A stretch of DNA of 64,000 bases from Vallitalea maricola (GTDB taxonomy: Bacteria; Bacillota; Clostridia; Lachnospirales; Vallitaleaceae): assembly GCF_036985595.1 (NCBI RefSeq), contig NZ_BTPU01000050.1:33061-97060 (forward strand), in the 5' to 3' direction. The notes below the pieces were generated by a model that was not told where the DNA came from, ran no database searches, and saw only the letters and a program-made list of their open reading frames with translations. Shown piece by piece: positions 7,298 through 14,817 of this stretch (its first letter is position 1; the number at the start of each line of letters is the position of its first letter). A program made the translations under genes and the position numbers.

Positions 7298-8818
7298 ATG
7301 GATTATTCTTTTTTTATATGGTCAACAGCAACATACATTGAAGCAAGACTCAAAGAGGAGATAGATTACTCTCGCCTAGAGAGGACTATAGGGTTTTCAT
7401 ACCGTCATATAAGAGAAACGTTCAAAGAATGTACAGATATATCCTTATCTAGGTATATTTTGACGAGACGAATTGCTAATGCAGCATTTGAAATCATTCA
7501 TACCAATAAAAGCCTTCTAGATATTTCTGGTGAATATACTTTTAATAATTATGATACTTTTACTAGAGCTTTCAAAAGGTGTACTAAGATAACTCCATCT
7601 GAATTTAGAACAAGAGGCTGTAAGGTAGGAAGATACAGATTTCTAATGGGGATGTATGCGCCTGTCATATTAGAAGAGAATGAAGATATACTTTTATCGA
7701 ATTCAATTCTGGAGGTTGAAAATATAATGAAAAATCGTGAAAAGACTGACAATAGTTGTATATTATATGGGGTTCCTAAGGTAGCCTATTCATTTGAAGA
7801 ATGTACACCTTTTCCTACAGCATTAAAAGCATGTCTTAACTATATGGGGCAAGAAATAGACTATTCTTATATAATGGCTACATCGGGAGCGGCGTTCCGA
7901 TTAAGATGGAATATCAATTATTGGGATGGTGGAAATGTAGACATCATGAATATATATGAAGATAAATATGAAGCTTTCAAAAGAGCATTTAAAGCGGCTG
8001 GCAGAACCTATAAAATACTTAAAAGAGAGAATGTGGGTAAAGAAGACTTTATTGAATTCATAAAATCTGAAATAGACGAGGGAAGACCTGTTATCGCTTT
8101 AGGTATCATAGGACCACCAGAAGCTTGTCTTATAACAGGATACCAAAACAATGGTGAAACATTATTAGGATGGAACTGTTTCCAAGAAAACAGGGAATTC
8201 AGAAAAGATATAAAGATTCACGAATCAGGATATTTCATATGTAATACTTGGTGGGAGAATCCAGCCACAATAGCTGTCATGGCTGTTGGTGAAGAACAAA
8301 ACCAACCAGTGGATGCAAAAGATATAATAGAAGATGCTATCAAAATAATGACCACAGAAAAAATATGCTTTGAAAGTACTGACAGCGATAAAAAAATTGA
8401 GTATGCAGGAGGTCAATCTGCTTATGATGCATGGGCTAATGCAATATCAGATGATAATGAATTTCCAAATGATGCTATACTACCATTACTCTTTGAACGT
8501 ATAATGTGTCAAGGAGATGCACAAGTTATGGTCGGTGAAGGAAGATCATATGCGGCTTGTTATATAAGCTGGGTCGGCAACAACAATGAAATCATAGCTG
8601 ATGAATGCCAACAAGCAGCAAAAATGTTTAGAGAAGAGGCACAATGTGCCTTCAAAATGAACGAAGTCAGAGGCGGTTTCATGCAAGACGAACAAGCAAC
8701 AAGAATATTCGCCAAGCCAGACGTAAGAAAACAAATAGTACCTTTAATTAATAAAGCTAAAGAATACGACGCAAAAGCTTGTACAATATTAAAACAGATA
8801 TTAACTAAACTCAAGTAA
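7298..8818 (+). CDS. AraC-type HTH protein fused to a BtrH-like C-terminal domain
   Basis: Residues about 1-105 form a double helix-turn-helix of the AraC/XylS type ('FSYRHIRETFKECTDISLSRYIL' and 'YTFNNYDTFTRAFKRCTKITPSEFR'), here at the N-terminus. From about 155 to 330 the protein resembles the butirosin BtrH N-terminal/cysteine-protease-like fold ('FEECTPFPTALKACLNYMG', 'FIEFIKSEIDEGRPVIALGIIGPPEACLITGYQNNGETLLGWNCFQ'). The tail (330-506) is helical with a four-helix-like character. A gaggag RBS precedes the ATG. Similar fusions occur in clostridia as proteins of unknown ligand; effector sensing by the C-terminal domain is my inference. It may belong with the WYL genes 90 nt upstream, but a new promoter is possible. 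Confidence 0.75.
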   Translation: MDYSFFIWSTATYIEARLKEEIDYSRLERTIGFSYRHIRETFKECTDISLSRYILTRRIANAAFEIIHTNKSLLDISGEYTFNNYDTFTRAFKRCTKITPSEFRTRGCKVGRYRFLMGMYAPVILEENEDILLSNSILEVENIMKNREKTDNSCILYGVPKVAYSFEECTPFPTALKACLNYMGQEIDYSYIMATSGAAFRLRWNINYWDGGNVDIMNIYEDKYEAFKRAFKAAGRTYKILKRENVGKEDFIEFIKSEIDEGRPVIALGIIGPPEACLITGYQNNGETLLGWNCFQENREFRKDIKIHESGYFICNTWWENPATIAVMAVGEEQNQPVDAKDIIEDAIKIMTTEKICFESTDSDKKIEYAGGQSAYDAWANAISDDNEFPNDAILPLLFERIMCQGDAQVMVGEGRSYAACYISWVGNNNEIIADECQQAAKMFREEAQCAFKMNEVRGGFMQDEQATRIFAKPDVRKQIVPLINKAKEYDAKACTILKQILTKLK

Positions 8819-8837
8819 AATATTATGTCAAGTAAAC

Positions 8838-8881
8838 AATCCTAATTTATCACTTATCATGCGGTAAATTAGGATTTTTTT
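8838..8881 (+). terminator. Rho-independent terminator after the AraC/BtrH gene
   Basis: A perfect 12-bp stem AATCCTAATTTA/TAAATTAGGATT with a 15-nt loop is followed by a T-run, 20 nt after the stop codon. Confidence 0.85.
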
Positions 8882-8905
8882 ACATAGCCAAGAGTAATTC
8901 CATAT

Positions 8906-9093
8906 AGAAGAAAAAGTGTTTTGTGATAACATTGAAGATTACTTATTAGCAAAATAGTATGTGTATATGTGGAGTAATGAGGCATGGACGCCGAATCCAG
9001 CTATTTGCTCAGGACGAGCAATTTGCTGGCGTAACATATACACATACTATTTTGCGAAAACCAAGTCCGAATAAAACATTTTTTCTGACTTAT
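8906..9093. repeat. Interspersed inverted-repeat element B, long copy carrying an inner hairpin
   Basis: The left end AGAAGAAAAAGTGTTTTGTG (8906-8925) is identical to the left end of the element at 26735. The terminal arms AGAAAAAGTGTTTT (8909-8922) and AAAACATTTTTTCT (9073-9086) pair with one G-U. Both copies end in TTTTTCTGACTTA. This copy contains the hairpin at 8949-9055, which the 26735 copy lacks except for the word TAGCAAAAT. It looks like a MITE-type, non-autonomous repeat. Confidence 0.65.
8949..9055. repeat. Large hairpin element with GGAC-loop core, copy 2
   Basis: The arms (8949-8970 and 9034-9055) are a perfect 22-bp inverted repeat unrelated in sequence to those of copy 1. The 63-nt core (8971-9033) has the same plan as copy 1: ten junction bases starting GG and ending GA, a mini-hairpin GGC-ATGGAC-GCC (8981-8992), then a hairpin with apical loop AGGAC closed by TGCTC/GAGCA (9006-9020). 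The mini-hairpin stem is GGC/GCC here and GCC/GGC in copy 1, a compensatory change at every pair where bases differ. Confidence 0.75.
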
Positions 9094-9186
9094 CTGACAA
9101 TATTACTATAGTTTTCTTTGATTTTCTTTCAATTTACATATATAATAAGTGGTGGTTTATCCTAACCAAGGAGGAATTAAATACAT

Positions 9187-9978
9187 ATGAATATATTAAA
9201 GTTTGAAGGAGTATCCAAAGAAGATAAAAATACAACATTGATTGATGATATATATTTTACATTAGATAAAGGACAAAGCATCGCTATTATATGTACAGAA
9301 GAAATAGCATTAACCATGATGGATATGATTTTAGAAATGTAAATGTATTTGTAGTTAGTCTGATACCTTTGGTAGGTGCAATATTTTTTAGCATGATGGG
9401 ACCAAAAGAAGAGGTTAGGATGCAAGTATTATTAATAATATTCATCATGAATTCTGCATTGATTACACCAATGACTATGGCAATGCTTATAGCTGAAGAA
9501 AAAGAGAAGAATACCTTAAGAACCCTTATGCTTTCAACAGTATCACCAGTAGAATTTCTAGTTGGAAAAGCAATTGTTACTTGGCTCCTTGTAGGTATTA
9601 CTAATATAGGTATATTCCTTATTATTCAAGCACCTAATAAATTTTTGCCAATGTATATTGTAATAGCATTTTTTATATCAACTATCATGATATTGATAGG
9701 TGCCATAATTGGAATTCTATCCAAAAATGTTATGTCATCAGGAACTAATAGTATGCTTATTCTATTTTATTCCTACTCTAGGTGTAGCCAATAAGACATT
9801 ATTACATATAGCAAAACTATTACCTACATATCATTCTCAATCATTGATGGACAAGATGTTAAATAACGAAAACATATTTTCTGTAGGTCAGCAGAATATC
9901 TTAGTGCTATTAGTTTGGATTATAATATCTTTTGCAGGTTTCATCATGATATATAAACGAAAAAGGATTGATGGGTAG
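9187..9978 (+). pseudogene. Remnant of an ABC-2 type exporter (ATPase start plus permease end)
   Basis: An aaggagg RBS precedes an ATG at 9187 that opens a 51-codon frame (MNILKFEGVSKEDKNTTLID...) resembling the start of an ABC ATPase, but the P-loop is replaced and the frame stops at 9342. From about 9335 a second frame encodes the C-terminal membrane half of an ABC-2 permease ('MTMAMLIAEEKEKNTLRTLMLSTVSPVEFLVGKAI', with several membrane helices). That frame is broken near 9760-9790; similarity continues in another frame to 9978 ('LGVANKTLLHIAKLLPTYHSQSLMDKML...'). The simplest reading is an internal deletion that fused ATPase and permease genes, plus a frameshift. It is unlikely to be functional. 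Confidence 0.75.
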
Positions 9979-10043
9979 GTATAATTAAAAAACATTATGA
10001 AGATAATAGAGTTAGAAAAAGTATATTTTGTGGAGATGAGACT

Positions 10044-11273
10044 ATGAAATTAGTAGCAGGTGACATGATTTGGACTAATCTAACTAAAGTACCTAATAAA
10101 TACCCATATCTAAGTGAAATTATTGAATGTGATGCTCTTATAATCGGTGGTGGAGTAACAGGAGCAATTATTGCTTACTATCTGACTAAAGAAGGTATAA
10201 ATACCGTTTTAGTGGATAAGAACATCATCGGTTATGGAAGTACGAGAGCATCAACAGCCATATTGCAATATGAAGTTGATACTGACCTATGGGGATTATC
10301 ACATATGATTGGTGAAAAACAGGCTGTAGAATGTTTTAAACTCAGTGAAAAAGCAGTTTATGATATAAGAGATATAGTTGACACATTAGAAGATAATTGT
10401 GACTTCCAGTTGAAGGAATGCTTATATTATACATCCAATGCCTCACATATTGCCCCATTAAAACAAGAATTTGATATTAGAAAAAAATACGGATTTGATG
10501 TTGAGTTTCTAGACAAGAATAGTGCAAAAGATATGTTTTCTTTTTCGCTTGAAGCAGGAGTATATTCAAAATCAGGAGGGGCATTGATTAATCCATACAA
10601 ATTTACTAATGCCCTAATAAAAGAAGCAGTAAAAAATGGACTTACTATATATGAGAACACAGAAATCAATAAGATAAAGTGCCAAGATGACCATGTATTA
10701 TTAGGGACTCCAAACGATTTTAGCATAAAAGCAAAGAACGTCATTATGGCAGCAGGATATGAAAGCAAGAAGTATATAAAAGAAGATGTAGTAAGTTTAA
10801 CAAGAACATTCAACCTTGTTACAAAACCTATAAAAGAATTTCATGGCTGGCATAATACCTGCATATTCAGAGATGATAATGATCCTTATATATATCTGAG
10901 GACTACAGCTGATAATAGAATCATAATAGGTGGAGAAGATGAGAAAGTAGGTAAAGAGAGTAGTAAGATGTCAAACCTAACTAATGAAGATACGGTTTCT
11001 ATTAAGAAATATGATATCCTCCTAGAAAAACTCAAAGCATTTTTCCCAGATATAAAAGATATTGAGGTTGAATATAAATTCAGTGGTCTATTTGGTGTAA
11101 CTAAAGATGGTTTGCCATATATAGGAGAATATCCTCAGATGCCTAATACCTATTTTGCTTTAGCATATGGTTCTAATGGTATTGTTAACGGCATTCTTTG
11201 TGGACAGTTGATAAAAGATTTATATCTTAACAATAAAAGACCAGAATTAGATTTATTCAAATTTGGAAGGTAA
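10044..11273 (+). CDS. FAD-dependent oxidoreductase (DAO family)
   Basis: At 409 residues, it has a Rossmann dinucleotide fold near the N-terminus ('CDALIIGGGVTGAIIAYYLTKEGINTVLVDK', residues about 28-60), the 'STRASTAILQYEVD' segment typical of YhfW/glycine-oxidase-like DAO proteins, and the C-terminal 'FGVTKDGLPYIGEYPQMPNTYFALAYGSNGIVNGI' that closes the FAD site. Related proteins often carry a C-terminal Rieske domain; this one does not. The RBS ggagatgag is 5 nt before ATG. The substrate is not evident; amines or amino acids are usual for the family. It follows the broken ABC gene and has no obvious pathway partner. Confidence 0.85.
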   Translation: MKLVAGDMIWTNLTKVPNKYPYLSEIIECDALIIGGGVTGAIIAYYLTKEGINTVLVDKNIIGYGSTRASTAILQYEVDTDLWGLSHMIGEKQAVECFKLSEKAVYDIRDIVDTLEDNCDFQLKECLYYTSNASHIAPLKQEFDIRKKYGFDVEFLDKNSAKDMFSFSLEAGVYSKSGGALINPYKFTNALIKEAVKNGLTIYENTEINKIKCQDDHVLLGTPNDFSIKAKNVIMAAGYESKKYIKEDVVSLTRTFNLVTKPIKEFHGWHNTCIFRDDNDPYIYLRTTADNRIIIGGEDEKVGKESSKMSNLTNEDTVSIKKYDILLEKLKAFFPDIKDIEVEYKFSGLFGVTKDGLPYIGEYPQMPNTYFALAYGSNGIVNGILCGQLIKDLYLNNKRPELDLFKFGR

Positions 11274-11801
11274 TGAAATAGAATTATTTGAAATAATTTC
11301 TAATATATATTAGAAGCTAAATGGTCATTATAATATTATCGAGTATATAATGGTTGAGCTAAGAATTGAATATGCTTTATATAGGTATATTCAATTCAAC
11401 TGAAGATAGTATATAGGTACAAGCTTATATACTGTCGGAAGGAAGGTTTTATGTGGTTAACAATAGTTTTATTATAGTCGAATTTATTTGATTGTAATGA
11501 GGCTAGGTATAATCATATAGTGCCGAGCAATAATCATATATAGTGCTTATATTGGTTATATATAGCCGAGAGGTTATATATTGCTGGTATAGTATTATAT
11601 ATGGTTGAACGAACCATCAACTTGGGTAATTAACTGTTGGATTATGGTCCTATATCATAGCCTGGCAAGCAGTTATCTTAGCTGGTGCAAGGTAAATCAT
11701 TATATACTCGATTCATTATTGCTTCTAATACGAACCATAATTGATTAGATTATCATATTTTTGGCGAAAATATAGGAAACAAGCTAATAGAAGGTGAATA
11801 A
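11274..11801. other. 528-bp gene-free stretch rich in short inverted repeats
   Basis: No credible reading frame lies here. Hairpins include an 11-bp stem GAATTGAATAT/ATATTCAATTC (about 11363-11398), AGTATATA/TATATACT (about 11407-11432), CATTATA/TATAATG and the palindrome CTAATATATATTAG. Degenerate units with TATATAG-Y-GC and 'GCCGAG' recur between 11510 and 11600. It could be a structured RNA or decayed DNA; I do not recognise it. Confidence 0.4.
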
Positions 11802-11987
11802 ATGTTTCTTATATATGATAAAAAGACCAGAGAAGCTGTAAGATGTCATGGTCCTAATAGTGGTTTTATAGATAATGATGATAGAGAGCTTAAGAAGGAC
11901 TTGCATCTTAGAAGTAACGAAGATTATATAAAATTGAATAAGACATGTATAGATGAGATAAGGAGCAAAGCCTTTGATAATCTATAG
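11802..11987 (+). CDS. Small hypothetical protein (61 aa)
   Basis: A gaaggtgaat RBS precedes ATG. The product (MFLIYDKKTREAVRCHGPN...) is charged and soluble, with no motif I recognise. It is followed after 50 nt by a single-pass membrane protein gene, with a ggacaaggggg RBS, so the two may be co-expressed. The first lines resemble small accessory proteins of phage tail regions, but nothing else here supports a prophage. Confidence 0.5.
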   Translation: MFLIYDKKTREAVRCHGPNSGFIDNDDRELKKDLHLRSNEDYIKLNKTCIDEIRSKAFDNL

Positions 11988-12037
11988 TTCTAATCCCTTT
12001 TGTTTCTTAATATATTATAAGGACAAGGGGGATTTTT

Positions 12038-12532
12038 ATGTTTATATTAAATATGATTAGTGGTGAACTGATAAATAAGATGTATGGAGAAATCAATGTC
12101 ATATATGATGCAATCAAATTCATATACAGTTCATTTTTTGTTATAATAAGTCTACTGGTTGCTCTTTTCTCTATTATCTCCTATACTACCATAAAAAAAT
12201 ATTTGCGTAATTTTATAGAAAAAGAGCGGACTAAACTAATGTCAAATATGCTGGAAGACATAGCTGATACCAAACAGGTAATAGGAAAAGAATATCTTGG
12301 TGATCATAAATTCATAGATGGTGTTTACATATTTCCAGTTCTAAGCCATAAAATCAGCTTTACACCTAATCTTATTAACAAAATAATACTAACCCCTCTT
12401 GAAGGAGACAAGGTTTTAGAATATAAAGCATGGGTTAAAAAAGGACAGCTATATATAAAATTTGATAATTTTGATGCTGATAAAGATAAAGGAGTAAATT
12501 GGGTGATATTATATAATGATTATTATAAATAA
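12038..12532 (+). CDS. Hypothetical single-pass membrane protein
   Basis: This 164-residue protein has one strong transmembrane segment at about residues 27-50 ('IYSSFFVIISLLVALFSIISY'). A charged coiled-coil-like stretch follows (52-85), then a compact beta-rich domain (90-164). I see no family motif. The RBS is good (aaggggg, 8 nt before ATG). Function unknown. Confidence 0.6.
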   Translation: MFILNMISGELINKMYGEINVIYDAIKFIYSSFFVIISLLVALFSIISYTTIKKYLRNFIEKERTKLMSNMLEDIADTKQVIGKEYLGDHKFIDGVYIFPVLSHKISFTPNLINKIILTPLEGDKVLEYKAWVKKGQLYIKFDNFDADKDKGVNWVILYNDYYK

Positions 12533-12807
12533 AAAAGTAAGGTATTCGATGATCTAATCCAAATAACACTCCACCTTGTTACATCTTATGAATTTTGAAG
12601 TTATGGTGAGAGGTTGTTAGTAATCTCAATAACATTTTATAATAGTATATGATATAAATTAGTTAAAATGTAAAATAATATCTCACATATAAAAATAATA
12701 TTAAGATTATATTGTAATTTGTCTAAATATGTTATAAAATTAACTATATGGAAATTTTTACAAACAACTTTCAATATTGATAAATATAGAGTGAGAGGTG
12801 AAAATGA

Positions 12808-14622
12808 GTGAAAGGAACAGTCGTATCAACATGGATAAAAACGTGTAGAAAACAGTATTCAGAAAATATAATCAATGAAGCTTTAGAAAGTCTAGGATGG
12901 AAAGCTAATCAAACGTTTTCACCATTGGAGGATGTGGAAGACACAAGGGTGTTTAAGCTTTTTTCTACTATAGCTTCAAAAGTCAATGTTAGTAAAGATA
13001 AGTTATGGAGAACAATAGGAAAGGACAACATTAAAACTTTCCAGCAAGATTATCCAGGATTTTTCCATCATGATAATCTATATCATTTTCTAAAATCTAT
13101 GGATGATGTACATAGTGTTGTCATGAAAAGAATAAAAGGTGCAAAACCACCAAAATTGCAGTTCAAGGCAATATCCAGGAGAGAAGTTATTTTTACTTAT
13201 AATTCTCATAGAGGTATGTTTGATTATTTTATGGGATTAATTGAAGGTGCAGCAGAATACTTCAATGAACAAATAGAAATAGAACAGATTGAGAAGAACG
13301 AAAATCAACTAAAATTGAAATTGACTTTCCAAGAAGATATGCAATACAGGAAATCATATATTTTAAATAAGATTTTATCATTAGGATTTATAAAAGATGT
13401 ACATCTAAAAATATCTATATTAACTGCTATACTAAGTGGATTATTTCTACAATTAGTGTTAATATTTTTTAATGTACGTGAATCACATGTTTTAACCACT
13501 GTCAGTATAATTGCAATCAGCCTTTTTTCGGTTTATTTATCATCGAAAATGCTATATAGACCTTATAAAGAGATTATAAAAGAAGTTAAGAATTTCAGTA
13601 ATAAAGATTATACTGTATTGACTAGAATAGAGACAAAAGACCAATTCGAAGAAATATTCAATGAAATTAATACTTATAAAACTAATATAAGAAGAGACTT
13701 TGTTGGTTTTAAAGGATTAGTAGATGAAATGAACACATTCACTAATAGTATTTCAAAATTTGCTGAAAAAATGGGAAATACTTCAGATGAAATATCAGAT
13801 GTAGTTGAACAGTTAGCAACAGCGGCGGTAAGCCAAGCTGAAGAAACCGAACATTCTATATATACTTTGAATGATAATGTTGACCAAATCAATAATATCG
13901 CTGGTGAAGAACAGAATAATAAAAGTGAATTAGAAGGTTCTGTAGACCAAATAGACAACAGCTTCAAAGAGGTAGAATCGACAGCTACAGAGATTAATAT
14001 GTTATTAGACCGTTTCAAACAAGTACAAGAGAATGGATTAAGGTTAAAAACCAAAGCTGAGCAGATTACAGAAATTGTTTCAATCGTATCAGCAATATCT
14101 GGTCAAACTAATCTTCTTGCACTTAATGCATCAATAGAAGCTGCTAGAGCTGGTGAAGCTGGTAAAGGTTTTGCAGTGGTAGCTGATGAAGTAAGAAATC
14201 TTTCAGAGGAGACTAATGATGCAGTTGAAAAGATAAAGAATAACCTTAGTGAGTTTGTTAATGAAATAGAAATACTAGTAGAAGATGTGGCTTCACAGTA
14301 TAATGTGTTGGTTAAAGAAAACTCCAGTCTAGGTCAAGCGGTTGAAGCTTCCAGTGTAGCTAATGTCAATATCAATACGGTTGCAGAAAAAATGATAGAT
14401 ACATCAAAAAGACTAGAAAATGAAGCTAACTCAATGTCAAAAGTGTTCCAAAACATAGAATCATTAGCAGCTATTGCAGAAGAAAACTCAGCTTCAGCAG
14501 AAGAAGTTAGTGCTAATGTAACAGATTATACTGTACATATAAAAGGTATAACAGATAGTATAAGCACTTTCAAGGAAATGACATTAGACTTTAAGGATGA
14601 GATATCACAGTATAGAATATAA
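12808..14622 (+). CDS. Methyl-accepting chemotaxis protein with N-terminal H-NOX (heme) sensor
   Basis: Residues 1-180 are an H-NOX domain: it starts 'MKGTVVSTWIKTCRKQYSE', has the proximal heme-ligand region 'FHHDNLYHFLKSMDDVHSVVMK' and the heme-propionate YxSxR motif as 'YNSHRGMF'. Two membrane helices lie at about 208-245, then a HAMP-like linker and an MCP signalling domain with the conserved hairpin tip ('IVSIVSAISGQTNLLALNASIEAARAGEAGKGFAVVADEVRNL'). H-NOX/MCP fusions in anaerobic Firmicutes bind O2 or NO and feed the CheA pathway. The start is the GTG at 12808: it has gagaggtg 8 nt upstream and gives the conserved MKGTVV; the ATG at 12804 is out of frame. Whether it prefers O2 or NO cannot be read reliably from sequence. 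Confidence 0.93.
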   Translation: MKGTVVSTWIKTCRKQYSENIINEALESLGWKANQTFSPLEDVEDTRVFKLFSTIASKVNVSKDKLWRTIGKDNIKTFQQDYPGFFHHDNLYHFLKSMDDVHSVVMKRIKGAKPPKLQFKAISRREVIFTYNSHRGMFDYFMGLIEGAAEYFNEQIEIEQIEKNENQLKLKLTFQEDMQYRKSYILNKILSLGFIKDVHLKISILTAILSGLFLQLVLIFFNVRESHVLTTVSIIAISLFSVYLSSKMLYRPYKEIIKEVKNFSNKDYTVLTRIETKDQFEEIFNEINTYKTNIRRDFVGFKGLVDEMNTFTNSISKFAEKMGNTSDEISDVVEQLATAAVSQAEETEHSIYTLNDNVDQINNIAGEEQNNKSELEGSVDQIDNSFKEVESTATEINMLLDRFKQVQENGLRLKTKAEQITEIVSIVSAISGQTNLLALNASIEAARAGEAGKGFAVVADEVRNLSEETNDAVEKIKNNLSEFVNEIEILVEDVASQYNVLVKENSSLGQAVEASSVANVNINTVAEKMIDTSKRLENEANSMSKVFQNIESLAAIAEENSASAEEVSANVTDYTVHIKGITDSISTFKEMTLDFKDEISQYRI

Positions 14623-14644
14623 AATTAATATAAGTTATATGATA

Positions 14645-14702
14645 AAATCCCACTGGTAATAGGCATAAAAAATCCAGTGGGATTTATTTATTAATAATTA
14701 TT
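14645..14702 (+). terminator. Terminator after the H-NOX chemoreceptor
   Basis: A perfect 12-bp stem AAATCCCACTGG/CCAGTGGGATTT is followed by ATTTATT, about 22 nt after the stop. Confidence 0.8.
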
Positions 14703-14817
14703 TAAAAAAATATACAACATAATTTTAATAACTTACTGTTATTATATATTTTGACAAAATGATTTTAAGCTAATACATAATATAATTTAAGTAAGGCGAA
14801 AGGAATGTACTAAAAGA

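Noticed and set aside
8949..9055. A guanidine-II, c-di-GMP or hammerhead-type RNA for the hairpin core
   Set aside because: No C-ACGR-G tetraloop pair, no GCAAAGCC-like c-di-GMP core, and no CUGANGA/GAAA hammerhead core are present.
11802..12532. A prophage remnant
   Set aside because: Only two small unknown proteins are present; no integrase, portal, tail or lysis genes are seen nearby.
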